From: CAZQKW01 sp964594075
GTDB taxonomy: Bacteria; Desulfobacterota; WTBG01; CAIYCZ01
Reading direction: 5' to 3'
Length of the DNA stretch: 64,000 nucleotides
NCBI GenBank assembly: GCA_964594075.1
Contig: CAZQKW010000013.1
Coordinates: forward strand, 1 to 64,000
The translations under genes and the position numbers were made by a program. The notes below the pieces were generated by a model that was not told where the DNA came from, ran no database searches, and saw nothing but the letters and a program-made list of their open reading frames with translations. Below are positions 16,121 through 25,387 of the stretch, one piece after another. How positions within the stretch are numbered: the stretch's first letter is position 1; each line of letters starts with the position of its first letter.

Positions 16121-16561
16121 TTATCTGCCCTTCAACTCAAAAGTCCATGATGATATTTTATCTGGTCCCTTGAATAGACAGCCTTTATTCTGATAGCTGT
16201 TGTCCGAAGTTTTTATCAGCACCTCAGTCCCTGAATAGATAGTTTCGTCTGACTGATATAGTGAAAATATTGTATCGTCAATAATAACAAATTGTCCTTT
16301 AAGCTTTCCAAGTTTACTATTAAACGACTCCCACTGTGTGACATATGGCGTATCGTCAGAAAACGGTAGAACTTCATACCTGTTTTTAATTTCCTGAGGG
16401 GCATCTCCGAAAATGCGGATGACGCTTTCAATAATTACCTTATCTGGCTGATGAATAATACTGCTTTCCCCGGCTGCCGGAATAGGGTTGTCAGCGCTGT
16501 CAAAATAAACACCGGTGGCAATCCATGACTGCTCGGTTAAAAGGAAAGTATGTTTTATCAT
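16121..16561 (-). CDS. Hypothetical beta-rich protein
   Basis: A 146-residue protein, 21 bases upstream of the YdjM-like gene on the same strand. It lacks a signal peptide and membrane segment. Alternating hydrophobic strands and the pattern W-x-A-T-G-V-x-F near the N-terminus suggest a small barrel (calycin-like), but I cannot assign a family. No good ribosome site precedes the ATG. Confidence 0.5.
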   Translation of the reverse strand: MIKHTFLLTEQSWIATGVYFDSADNPIPAAGESSIIHQPDKVIIESVIRIFGDAPQEIKNRYEVLPFSDDTPYVTQWESFNSKLGKLKGQFVIIDDTIFSLYQSDETIYSGTEVLIKTSDNSYQNKGCLFKGPDKISSWTFELKGR

Positions 16562-16770
16562 CGCTGGCCCCGCGCTCTAATTCTTGTCTTCATATTTGAC
16601 AGTGAACCAACAGCCGCAAACAATATCTCGGCACATGATAACCCTGTTGATACCATGTTCCCGAACACTATATACATGATGACGTTTCTAAAAATATACA
16701 CTCGTGCATATACCAATTGCTATTGGCCCAATAATAATATAGATTTAAAACAAAATACCTAATCAGGCAA

Positions 16771-16899
16771 ATGAAAAGTGAATCCTTATCTATTGAGGGA
16801 GGCTGTGCGGACTGTCAATATAAACGGCTTCAGGTGCTCGATGATATGCCGTTGAGAACTGCACATAAAGACATTAGGGAAGGGAAGATTTTTCTATAA
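16771..16899 (+). CDS. Possible 42-residue small protein with CxxC
   Basis: An ATG-initiated frame of 42 codons plus stop containing Cys-Ala-Asp-Cys near residues 12-15. It lies in the 376-base gap 16562-16937, where nothing else is visible. There is no clear ribosome binding site, so it may be fortuitous; the CxxC and its ending just before the nitroreductase gene are the only arguments for it. Confidence 0.22.
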   Translation: MKSESLSIEGGCADCQYKRLQVLDDMPLRTAHKDIREGKIFL

Positions 16900-16937
16900 T
16901 CCTGGTGACAAACTAAGCTCAATCAGAGGAGATATGC

Positions 16938-17600
16938 ATGGATATAATGACTCATATTAAAGCGCGAAAAAGTATTCGCCATTTTACTGCAGATGTGCCA
17001 TCCCGTGAATTGATATTAGAGTGTCTTGAAGGCGCTTCCTGGGCTCCAAACCCCACGAGCCAGCAGCCTTGGAAATTTATTGTCCTGACCGGTGCCAGCC
17101 TTAAAACCGTATGCCAGGTTATTGAGGAGAATTTTGCCACCGCAGCCGCACAAATGGCAGAATGCCCAGCGCCTGCTTTAAGTGAGGATATGGCACAGGT
17201 TCTTAAAGAGCGAAAGGATCGGAATTTCTCTGAAATGCTCAGCTTTCTTAAGCAAAACGGTGTTGATCTGCAGTCAATAGGAAAGGGTAATTTTGTATTT
17301 CATAACGCGCCGCTGGGGGTTATTTTTGCCACCTATCCCTGCAAAGACCAGAATTTTCTAAAAGCTACGGTCGCTGCCATGCAGAATTTTATGCTTGCGG
17401 CCGCAGCGCGGGGCCTTGGCACATGCTGGATGAATGCTGTCTCCATATGCCAGCACGACATAAAAAAAGCTCTCGCGCTGTCACCTGATTTAATTCTTGT
17501 GGACGGCATTGCGGCGGGGTTTCCGGTTGAAGATTCGCCGGTCAATCAGCTTCCCCGGCACCGCCTGCCGATTGATAACGTAACAGAATTCCGCGCATAG
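16938..17600 (+). CDS. Nitroreductase-family FMN oxidoreductase
   Basis: A 220-residue protein. KARKSIRHFTADVPS near the N-terminus, ASWAPNPTSQQPWKFIVL, and GLGTCWMNAVSI near residue 165 are the standard FMN-binding elements of the nitroreductase superfamily. Members reduce nitro compounds, quinones or other acceptors with NAD(P)H, or act in cofactor metabolism. The ATG at 16938 is preceded by AGAGGAG. It runs in the same direction as the YycJ-like hydrolase 48 bases downstream. Substrate cannot be read from sequence. Confidence 0.9.
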   Translation: MDIMTHIKARKSIRHFTADVPSRELILECLEGASWAPNPTSQQPWKFIVLTGASLKTVCQVIEENFATAAAQMAECPAPALSEDMAQVLKERKDRNFSEMLSFLKQNGVDLQSIGKGNFVFHNAPLGVIFATYPCKDQNFLKATVAAMQNFMLAAAARGLGTCWMNAVSICQHDIKKALALSPDLILVDGIAAGFPVEDSPVNQLPRHRLPIDNVTEFRA

Positions 17601-17648
17601 CGGAATTATTTTTCACAACTTTGCAAGCGGCTGGGAGCGGGTTTAGAC

Positions 17649-18425
17649 ATGTTTGAAATAAGCGTTCTTGCGTCGGGAAGTTCTGGCAATTGTTTCTATA
17701 TTGGCACCGATAAGGCGGACATACTTATTGATGCTGGTATAAGCTGCCGGCAGATCTGCCTGCGGCTGGAAAAAATCGGCAAAAGCATTCAGAATATACA
17801 GGGGATATTTATTACCCATGAACATACCGACCACATACAGGGCATTGATGTTCTGAATCGGCGCTATAATATACCCATTTATCTCAACAAGGGCACCCTT
17901 GAACACTGCTCACTCTCCATTACAAATGCCCAAATTATTAAAACTGATAAGGCATTTAATTTCCGGGGCCTGCAGATAGTGCCCTTTGCAAAAAGCCATG
18001 ATGCCCATGAGCCGGTGAGCTATCTAATAATAAATGAGGGCAAAAAGGTGGGTGTTATAACGGACGTCGGGTACTGCTGTGACAATGTTAAATACTCCCT
18101 TCAAGAGTGCGATGTGCTTATCCTTGAAGCTAACCATGATATTGAAATGCTGCATAATGGCCCCTACCCTCCGTATTTAAAAAAAAGAATTGCGGGAACG
18201 CGCGGACATCTTTCTAATCATGATGCAGCAATGGCAGTGTTTGAACACGCCAGTAAAAATCTGCGGCATGCACTGCTTTCGCATTTAAGTTTATATAATA
18301 ATACGCCGGAATGTGCTCTCCAGACTTTTACCTCCATAATAAAGCAGCGAGACGATTTAAAACATCTGAAGACGCAGCTCTCATATAGAGGCGAGCCGAC
18401 CGAGTTAATACGGCTGGGGACTTGA
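17649..18425 (+). CDS. Metallo-beta-lactamase-fold hydrolase, YycJ/WalJ-like
   Basis: A 258-residue protein. LASGSSGNCFYIG opens the YycJ family, and FITHEHTDHIQGID is the metal-binding HxHxDH motif; FAKSHDAHEPVSY, GVITDVGY and LEANHD supply further ligands. YycJ-type proteins are nucleic-acid-associated metallo-hydrolases (exonuclease-like). The stop overlaps the region before the flavoprotein gene at 18443, suggesting cotranscription. Confidence 0.9.
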   Translation: MFEISVLASGSSGNCFYIGTDKADILIDAGISCRQICLRLEKIGKSIQNIQGIFITHEHTDHIQGIDVLNRRYNIPIYLNKGTLEHCSLSITNAQIIKTDKAFNFRGLQIVPFAKSHDAHEPVSYLIINEGKKVGVITDVGYCCDNVKYSLQECDVLILEANHDIEMLHNGPYPPYLKKRIAGTRGHLSNHDAAMAVFEHASKNLRHALLSHLSLYNNTPECALQTFTSIIKQRDDLKHLKTQLSYRGEPTELIRLGT

Positions 18426-18442
18426 CTTCAAGGATAGAACCT

Positions 18443-19747
18443 ATGGAAGCTGAATTTGATGTAATCGTCATTGGCGCCGGTCCGGCGGGACTCGGTGCTG
18501 CAATAACCGCAGCCCGGGAAGGCCTCCGGGTGGCTCTTATTGAAAGAAAATCCCGCATTACTGCGGTGAAACGCTCCTGCTGCTCATCGCTCATCATTGA
18601 GCCGGGCACCCACGGAGAGAATATAGATCTTAAAGATGGGCAAATACTTTTTAAAAATACGGGGTTCTCTGTCCCGTATAATGGTCCGTTTATTCCGTTA
18701 ACACGGGCCATCCGATTTTCCCCGTGTGGCAATAAACTGGTGTTTACTCAGGGGGGTGCGCCGCTTGCTGTTTCCATAAATAAGGAATGTTTGCTTGAAG
18801 GGTTGCTGCGCGAAGCGCAGCAACGCGGCGTAACGGTTTTGGAAAACACTCTTGCTGAAAAAGCGCACAATACCGGCACGTTGGTGAGCGTCACGGTTCG
18901 ACATGTAAGCCGAAGCTATGAAATTTGTTCCAAAACCGTCATTGCTGCCGACGGTGTTAATTCACGAATCGTTGACCACCTGGGTCTGAACAAAGAAAGA
19001 AAATATTTTGCTCAGTTTCATGTTGTCACCTATTATATGGAAGGTGTCTCCTGTCCGTATCCCCCTGCATGGATGGTTTTTGTCGGCAGGGGACACACCC
19101 CATCCGGCATGGGTCAGTTATATATGCTGCCTAAACCCCTGAAAAACGGTGCCACAGTTTATGAGGTAACGTACGGATGTCCGATTACTGAAAAGAGTGC
19201 GATTAAAACTGATCTTGACTGGTTTATCTGTCAAGGCAGGTTTTCTCGCTGGTTCCGGCAGGCGCGCTGCATAAAGACCCTTTCCGCTGTCCTGCGGTTT
19301 CATACTCCGCTTGCAGAACCGGTCGCCGGGCGGATTGTTGTCGCGGGCGATGCGGCCAGCTTTATTGAGGTCTACATGCAGGGAGCTTTGATGTACGGCT
19401 ACCAAGCGGCGAAGGCGCTTGCGAGTTTTTTGCGCAACGGTACCGGGCTGGAAGACTATATTTCATTCTGGCGAAAGACCTATGGCTATAACCAGCCAGG
19501 GTCGATCGAAGCTGCCACGCAGGCTTTTGGGCTTCATGTGCTTGATGATACCGAGATTGATTATTTGTTCAGTTTAACCGATGGCGAAGAACATCCCGGC
19601 TTTGTGAATGAGTTCAGCGACCGGGAAAATATTATGAACGCGCTGCTAGTGCATATTAACGAGATAAAAAGAGAGCAGCCGGCCCTTGCCGCGAAACTTG
19701 AAAACTTCGACACGCTATCTGTGCAAGAATTGCTGCAGGTTGATTAA
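18443..19747 (+). CDS. FAD-dependent oxidoreductase, geranylgeranyl reductase family (paralog 2)
   Basis: A 434-residue flavoprotein. FDVIVIGAGPAG at residues 5-16, VIAADGVNSRIVDHLG, and IVVAGDAASFIEVYMQGA form the FAD-binding set. It shares GFSVPYNG and the overall C-terminal plan with the flavoproteins at 106 and 32116. A VKRSCCSS segment follows the first Rossmann motif, at the position of CSMM in paralog 1. The start at 18443 has AAGGA upstream; an in-frame TTG at 18422 overlapping the previous stop is less likely. Substrate is unknown. Confidence 0.85.
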   Translation: MEAEFDVIVIGAGPAGLGAAITAAREGLRVALIERKSRITAVKRSCCSSLIIEPGTHGENIDLKDGQILFKNTGFSVPYNGPFIPLTRAIRFSPCGNKLVFTQGGAPLAVSINKECLLEGLLREAQQRGVTVLENTLAEKAHNTGTLVSVTVRHVSRSYEICSKTVIAADGVNSRIVDHLGLNKERKYFAQFHVVTYYMEGVSCPYPPAWMVFVGRGHTPSGMGQLYMLPKPLKNGATVYEVTYGCPITEKSAIKTDLDWFICQGRFSRWFRQARCIKTLSAVLRFHTPLAEPVAGRIVVAGDAASFIEVYMQGALMYGYQAAKALASFLRNGTGLEDYISFWRKTYGYNQPGSIEAATQAFGLHVLDDTEIDYLFSLTDGEEHPGFVNEFSDRENIMNALLVHINEIKREQPALAAKLENFDTLSVQELLQVD

Positions 19748-19772
19748 CTGAACTGAACAACAAAAGCAAGCT

Positions 19773-19840
19773 GTCATGGCGAGGCGCGAGAGCGACATGG
19801 CAAGCCCACAATAGATTGCTTCACTTGGTTCGCAATGACT
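19773..19840. repeat. REP-like inverted repeat
   Basis: GTCATGGCGAGGCGCGAGAGCGA at the left and GATTGCTTCACTTGGTTCGC followed by AATGAC at the right are imperfect inverted copies of the widespread GTCATTGCGAGCGAAGCGAAGCAATC palindromic repeat. It occupies the gap between the second flavoprotein gene and the YvlD-like gene. Confidence 0.6.
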
Positions 19841-19939
19841 CCCATGTTGGCTATTCATTTAAGTACATAAGTTTTCTGCTATAATACTTGAATAATAGTA
19901 ATCGCATTTTCTAATCTTTTCAAAAAGGAGGTTGCCGTT

Positions 19940-20275
19940 ATGTTTCTTGCGCGGGTTGTCATTAACATGGTGGCTATTTTGATTATCGCGTATCTTTTTC
20001 CGTCTATTATGACAGTAGATGGCTTTGTGGGAGCGCTTGCAGCCGCATTTATCCTTGGCATTGTCAACGCCGTCATTCGGCCCGTACTTATTCTGCTCAC
20101 ACTGCCACTGACCGTCGTAACATTTGGCCTTTTCCTGCTGATAATAAATGGGTTGATGCTCGGGCTGGTTTCGTACTTCGTGCCCGGTTTTAGCGTGAGC
20201 GGTTTAGGGGGGGCGATTATTGGCTCTATTTTGATCAGCATTGTGAGCTGGATTTTATCCATTTCTCTGATTTGA
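19940..20275 (+). CDS. Small membrane protein, YvlD / phage holin family 4-like
   Basis: A 111-residue protein with four transmembrane segments. VDGFVGALAAAFILGIVNA, then RPVLILLTLPLTVVTFGLF and the Gly-rich FSVSGLGGAIIGSIL are typical of the YvlD family (PF04020). The role of this family is not established; some members are induced by envelope stress. AAAAAGGAGG lies 8 bases before the ATG. The 264 bases that follow, up to typA, show no gene. Confidence 0.88.
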   Translation: MFLARVVINMVAILIIAYLFPSIMTVDGFVGALAAAFILGIVNAVIRPVLILLTLPLTVVTFGLFLLIINGLMLGLVSYFVPGFSVSGLGGAIIGSILISIVSWILSISLI

Positions 20276-20539
20276 AATACGTGCATATATGTTGTATATT
20301 ATAAGCTGCTTTGGTTTTGTTTAGCCGTTGGTATGTCTGATTACAGACGATGCGCAGTGTGGCAGAGACAAATTCAAACAACCTTTTTTTATTGCGCATG
20401 AAACCTGAGCAGATTAACCAAAGCAAAAAAGACAACGTTCAATACCTTTGAATCAATCCTGCCGTTATCCCTGGCCGTATACACAACCCGTATACTCACC
20501 GGTCACCGCGCAGACTACTCAAAAGGAGTCATTGCATTA

Positions 20540-22345
20540 ATGCAGGAAAGAATTAGAAACATCGCCATCATCGCTCATGTTGACCATGGCAAAACAACAT
20601 TGGTGGACGCCATGCTGCACCATGCGGGAGTGTTTCGCGAAAACGAGATCATCACCGAACGAGTCATGGATTCCAATGATCTTGAGCGTGAGCGGGGAAT
20701 TACCATTCTGGCGAAAAACCTCGCTATACATCATGGGCGTTATAAGATAAACATAGTGGACACACCGGGTCATGCAGACTTCGGTGGCGAGGTGGAACGG
20801 GTGCTGAAGATGGTTGATTCAGTGCTGCTGCTGGTGGATGCTTTTGACGGGCCCATGCCCCAGACCCGTTTTGTGCTGAAGAAATCGCTTGAGTTGGGAC
20901 TGCGGCCGATCGTGGTGATTAACAAAATTGATCGACCCGGTGCCCGGCCCCTCGAGGTGCTGGATTTGGTGTTTGATCTGTTCTGCGAGCTCAATGCAAG
21001 TGAAGCGCAGCTCGATTTTCCCGTTGTTTACTCAAACGCCCGACGCGGTTGCGCAACGCTGGATGTGCGCACCGCTTCCACCAGCATGGAGCCACTCTTT
21101 GCCGTCATTGAAAGCAATGTATGCCCTCCCCAGGGCGACCCCGCTGCGCCGTTTCAGATGCTGGTTGCCAACATTGACTATAACGATTACATCGGCCGTA
21201 TTGCAACTGGCAAAGTTTTTAATGGCACGGCACGATCGGGCGAGATGTTATCTCTTATTAAGCGCAACGGCACCATGACCACCGGCAGAATCACCAAGTT
21301 GCTGGGGTATGAAGGGCTCAAACAGATTGAAATTGCCGAGTGTCTGACCGGCGACATCGTTACAGTTGCCGGCTTTGATGATGTTGAAATCGGTGACACA
21401 CTGGCTGCCGCCGATCACCCGATCGCTGTCCCGTATGTCTCCATTGACGAGCCCACCATTGCAATGAATTTCATGCTGAATACGTCGCCCTTTGCCGGGC
21501 GCGAAGGCAAATTCGTGACCGCCCGGACAATCCGGGAACGGCTGATGAAAGAGCTGCGCACCAATGTGTCGTTGCGTGTTGAGGATACCGCAAGCCCTGA
21601 CACTTTTAAGGTCTCGGGCCGCGGCGAATTGCACCTGTCGATACTGATTGAGAATATGCGGCGGGAAGGATTTGAAATTGCGGTTTCCAAGCCAGAGGTA
21701 ATAGTGCGCGAACACGATAATGGGAAACTGGAACCCATGGAGTATCTGGTGATTGACGTGCCGGCTGAATACCAGGGGACAATCATGGAAAAAATGGGCC
21801 CGCGCAAAGCCGACATGGTCTCCATGCACCCTGTTGCTGAAACCCTGCGTTTTGAGTTCATAATACCTGCCCGGGGTCTCATAGGGCTGCGCAGTGACCT
21901 TTTAACAGAGACTCGCGGCACTGCAATAATAACCCACATCTTTCACGATTATGCGCCGTATCGAGGAGCTCTTCCGGGACGCAAGAATGGGGTTCTGATT
22001 GCCCTGGAACACGGTGTGACCACTGCCTATGCGCTTGATGCGCTGCAGCCGCGCGGCATTCTATTCGTCGGGCCAGGGGTTGAAGTCTATCCGGGAATGA
22101 TTATCGGCCAGCATGCCATGGAGAACGATCTGATAGTCAACCCGTGTAAGGGCAAAAAGCTCACCAATATGCGCGCTTCCGGTTCAGACGAAGCCATTAA
22201 GCTGACTCCGCCGCGCATCCTCACGCTTGAGCAAGCCCTTGAGTTTATTGAAGATGACGAACTGGTTGAAATCACCCCCCAGTCAATACGCCTGAGAAAG
22301 AGGGAACTGGACGCGAGCAGGCGAAAACGGGCTGCGCGAGGCTAA
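20540..22345 (+). CDS. typA: GTP-binding translation factor TypA/BipA
   Basis: A 601-residue translational GTPase. G1 is AHVDHGKTT near residue 11, the switch region has DSNDLERERGITI, G3 is DTPGHADFGGEV, and G4 is NKID. The C-terminal ribosome-binding part contains SGRGELHLSILIENMRREG and RGLIGLRSD. It binds 70S ribosomes and aids assembly and stress adaptation. Length equals the family norm. AAAAGGAG precedes the ATG. Confidence 0.97.
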   Translation: MQERIRNIAIIAHVDHGKTTLVDAMLHHAGVFRENEIITERVMDSNDLERERGITILAKNLAIHHGRYKINIVDTPGHADFGGEVERVLKMVDSVLLLVDAFDGPMPQTRFVLKKSLELGLRPIVVINKIDRPGARPLEVLDLVFDLFCELNASEAQLDFPVVYSNARRGCATLDVRTASTSMEPLFAVIESNVCPPQGDPAAPFQMLVANIDYNDYIGRIATGKVFNGTARSGEMLSLIKRNGTMTTGRITKLLGYEGLKQIEIAECLTGDIVTVAGFDDVEIGDTLAAADHPIAVPYVSIDEPTIAMNFMLNTSPFAGREGKFVTARTIRERLMKELRTNVSLRVEDTASPDTFKVSGRGELHLSILIENMRREGFEIAVSKPEVIVREHDNGKLEPMEYLVIDVPAEYQGTIMEKMGPRKADMVSMHPVAETLRFEFIIPARGLIGLRSDLLTETRGTAIITHIFHDYAPYRGALPGRKNGVLIALEHGVTTAYALDALQPRGILFVGPGVEVYPGMIIGQHAMENDLIVNPCKGKKLTNMRASGSDEAIKLTPPRILTLEQALEFIEDDELVEITPQSIRLRKRELDASRRKRAARG

Positions 22346-22469
22346 AAATTTCATGTTATGCATAGGCGATGGTATAACGGGTCAGTTTTTTAACTCTAAA
22401 CAGTACCGGCATATCAGCTCATCGAGGTTTTAGGGGAAAAAATATTATAACCTGCAATGGAGATGCACT

Positions 22470-23771
22470 ATGGAACAGAGACAGTTTTTGTTACAGCAAA
22501 AAGATATTCCAAACCAGTGGTATAATATCGTTGCCGATATGGGCGTCCCGCCGGCTCCGCCCCTGTATCCTGCAACCATGCAGCCATGCGGCCCCGAAGC
22601 GTTGCAACCGATATTTCCTGAAGCCATTATCGAACAGGAAATGAGCAGCGCCCGTTGGCTTCCAATTCCGGACGATGTGCTCAATATCCTTGCACTGTGG
22701 CGCCCCACCCCGTTATACCGCGCTATTCGCCTTGAACATGTCCTGGACACACCGGCAAAGATTTTCTACAAATATGAAGGCACCAGTCCGGTTGCAAGCC
22801 ACAAATCAAACACGTCGGTTGCGCAGGCCTACTATAATAAAAAGGAGGGCATTACGCGCCTTGCAACAGAGACCGGAGCCGGCCAGTGGGGAAGCGCGCT
22901 GGCGATGGCTTGCAGCTTTTTTGGCCTTGAATGCACGGTGTATATGGTAAAAGTAAGCTTTTACCAAAAGCCCTATCGCAAATCCCTGATGCAGACGTTT
23001 GGCGCCACCATTTATCCAAGCCCCAGTGATCAGACCGCCTTTGGCAGAAAATTGAAGGCCGAGAATCCGGACACACCCGGCAGTCTGGGCATTGCCATCA
23101 GCGAGGCTATCGAGGATGCCATAACATCCAAAGGGGTTAAGTATGCAATAGGAAGCGTGGTGAATCATGTCGTTCACCACCAGACCATTATCGGCCTTGA
23201 GGCAAAACGGCAGATGGAACTGGCTGGTGAATACCCGGATGTGGTTATTGGCTGTGTGGGCGGAGGCAGTAATTTTGCAGGACTGGCATTTCCTTTTCTG
23301 GCTGATAAATTTGCGGGGAAACAGGTTCGAGCGCTTGCGGTTGAGCCAAGGGCGTGCGCCTCGCTGACTGCGGGGCAATACCGCTATGACTATGGAGATA
23401 CCGCCAAACAGACGCCGCTGTTAAAAATGTACACGCTCGGGGCTGATTTTATCCCTCCCGGCATTCATGCGGGCGGCCTTCGCTACCATGGCATGTCGCC
23501 GTTGGTAAGCCAGCTCTACGATATGAAGCTAATTGAGGGCCTCGCGTATGACCAGCTTGAGATATTTGATGCGGCAATTACCTTTGCCCGCTGCGAAGGG
23601 ATTGTTCCCGCCCCCGAATCGGCGCATGCCATCAAAGCGGCAATTGACGAAGCGCTTCAGGCAAAAGCTGAAGGAAAAAAACGGATCATCCTTTTTAATC
23701 TGAGCGGCCACGGCATGCTTGATCTCGGAGCCTATGATTCCTACTTTGCAGGCAAGTTGAAGAATGTTTAA
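22470..23771 (+). CDS. Tryptophan synthase beta-like, TrpB2 type
   Basis: A 433-residue PLP enzyme. SPVASHKSNTSVAQAYYNKK holds the PLP lysine, CVGGGSNFAGLAFPF is the phosphate-binding loop, and FNLSGHGMLDL ends the protein. The long N-terminus (IPNQWYNIVADMG) and overall length identify the TrpB2 subgroup, which makes tryptophan from indole and serine and often lacks a TrpA partner. No trpA lies nearby. Stand-alone TrpB2 may salvage indole. Confidence 0.93.
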   Translation: MEQRQFLLQQKDIPNQWYNIVADMGVPPAPPLYPATMQPCGPEALQPIFPEAIIEQEMSSARWLPIPDDVLNILALWRPTPLYRAIRLEHVLDTPAKIFYKYEGTSPVASHKSNTSVAQAYYNKKEGITRLATETGAGQWGSALAMACSFFGLECTVYMVKVSFYQKPYRKSLMQTFGATIYPSPSDQTAFGRKLKAENPDTPGSLGIAISEAIEDAITSKGVKYAIGSVVNHVVHHQTIIGLEAKRQMELAGEYPDVVIGCVGGGSNFAGLAFPFLADKFAGKQVRALAVEPRACASLTAGQYRYDYGDTAKQTPLLKMYTLGADFIPPGIHAGGLRYHGMSPLVSQLYDMKLIEGLAYDQLEIFDAAITFARCEGIVPAPESAHAIKAAIDEALQAKAEGKKRIILFNLSGHGMLDLGAYDSYFAGKLKNV

Positions 23772-23831
23772 AACAAGAGTTCTCGGGAGGTGTCGAAATG
23801 GCCTCGGCTATGTGGTGTATAAGTCCTGCAG

Positions 23832-25097
23832 ATGTTCGGTGGCGCAATTCTGCGGTATAACAGTATGGAGCAGAACCATCTGCGGCGCAATCTTGCGGTC
23901 ATCACTTTTACCGCGTTCCTGAACTTCACCGGACTGACCATTGCTATTCCCATTTTTACGCCGCTGTGTCTTGACCAGACCCATGGAATAATTGCCACCG
24001 ACACCAGTATTCCGGTCAGAACAACTATTCTCGGGGTTCTGCTGGGGATCTTTCCGCTCTGCCAGTTCTTTGCTGCTCCAATACTGGGGGCATTTTCCGA
24101 CCGTTACGGCCGAAAAAAAATCCTTCTCTTCTCCCTTGCCGGCATGCTGGTTGGGTCAATTATCATGGCGACAAGCATTGCCATATCAAACCTGCCGCTG
24201 GCATTCGTAAGTCGAATAATCATGGGAGCATTTTCCGGAAGCCTTGCGGTAACGCAGTCAGCCATTGCAGATATTAGCGATGATAAATCCCGGGCAAAGA
24301 ATTTTGGTCTCATCGGCGCCGCATTTGGCGCAAGTCTGTTTATCGGTCCTGCGCTCGGTGGTTTTCTCTCCGATCCGGCCATTCACTCGTGGTTTAATTA
24401 CGCGACCCCCTTCTGGCTTTCAGCGGCATTGACAGCATTCAACCTATGCCAGGTGGCATGGCAACTTTCAGAAACCCTGCCGCCCGAAAAACGCCGGCAA
24501 ACAGATTTTCGTATTTTTATTGGGCCGATCAATATCGTGAAAGCATTTCGCGATCCTGTGTGCCGCGCCCTGTTTCTGGTCGTCTTTGTCCTGGGGTTCG
24601 GATTCAATTTTTTTACCCAGTTTTTTCAGGTCCTGCTGATTACTAAATTTGCTGCCACGCGCGCCCAACTGGGCATTGTCTTTTCATACCTCGGCATATG
24701 GGGAATTCTGACACAGGCTGTCATAATTAGACCGGTATCGCGAAAATTTACTCCAGCGCAAATTTTAAACACTACTCCTCTTTTACTTACCGGCGTATTT
24801 TTATCCATATTGCTGGTTCCATCGCTTCCGCTTTTATTTGTGGTTTTGCTTTTCATTCCGCTCTTTAACGGCTTGTCAAACCCGAATTTAACAGCCCTCA
24901 TTTCCGGCCTTCGGGGCGCAGAGGACCAGGGCGAACTGCTGGGCATAAACCAGTCCGTGTTGGCCATGGCACAATTTCTGCCTCCCCTGATTGGCGGTTA
25001 CATCGTGGGCAACCATTATTCCCTGTCCATCTGGGTCACTGCCATGTGTTATATAATAGGGTGGTTCTTATTCATTCGCACCAGACAGACGTTTTGA
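23832..25097 (+). CDS. MFS transporter, TetA/multidrug-like
   Basis: A 421-residue protein with 12 predicted membrane segments. GAFSDRYGRKKILLFSLAG is the MFS loop 2-3 signature, and SRIIMGAFSGSLAVTQSAIAD is the TM5-like motif of drug:H+ antiporters. Neither the ATG at 23832 nor the one at 23865 has a clear ribosome site, so the first 11 residues are uncertain. It lies 60 bases after trpB2. Export substrate unknown. Confidence 0.88.
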   Translation: MFGGAILRYNSMEQNHLRRNLAVITFTAFLNFTGLTIAIPIFTPLCLDQTHGIIATDTSIPVRTTILGVLLGIFPLCQFFAAPILGAFSDRYGRKKILLFSLAGMLVGSIIMATSIAISNLPLAFVSRIIMGAFSGSLAVTQSAIADISDDKSRAKNFGLIGAAFGASLFIGPALGGFLSDPAIHSWFNYATPFWLSAALTAFNLCQVAWQLSETLPPEKRRQTDFRIFIGPINIVKAFRDPVCRALFLVVFVLGFGFNFFTQFFQVLLITKFAATRAQLGIVFSYLGIWGILTQAVIIRPVSRKFTPAQILNTTPLLLTGVFLSILLVPSLPLLFVVLLFIPLFNGLSNPNLTALISGLRGAEDQGELLGINQSVLAMAQFLPPLIGGYIVGNHYSLSIWVTAMCYIIGWFLFIRTRQTF

Positions 25098-25216
25098 CTG
25101 ATAGTTTATACGATACATTTTTTTTGAGGACGTTACCTAAATGTTGCCCACAAATTCAGGTAACCCGCAAGAGAAAGACCAATGCGCAATGGGTATCATG
25201 AGGTCCATTAGTATAC

Positions 25217-25273
25217 GAACGTCCGGGGGTTTTTCATCCCCGCCGACAAAATATTATGAAGAAAGTCCTGACA
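25217..25273 (-). repeat. Dispersed intergenic repeat, copy
   Basis: On the minus strand: TGTCAGGACTTTCTTCATAA, then TATTTTGTCGGCGGGGATGA, then AAAACCCCCGGACG. The TCAGGAC ... ATATTTT ... GATGAA core matches the copies at 31807, 45882 and 59601. It occupies the 290-base gap 25098-25387, which has no gene. Confidence 0.6.
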
Positions 25274-25387
25274 GTTTTTTAACTTGATAATTTTATTCAT
25301 ATTTTTTAATTTATTATAATACCACTTAGGGAGGGAATTCTCTTAACCTGCCGGGTTATTCGGGGTTGCTGGAAAGGAGCTACTATT

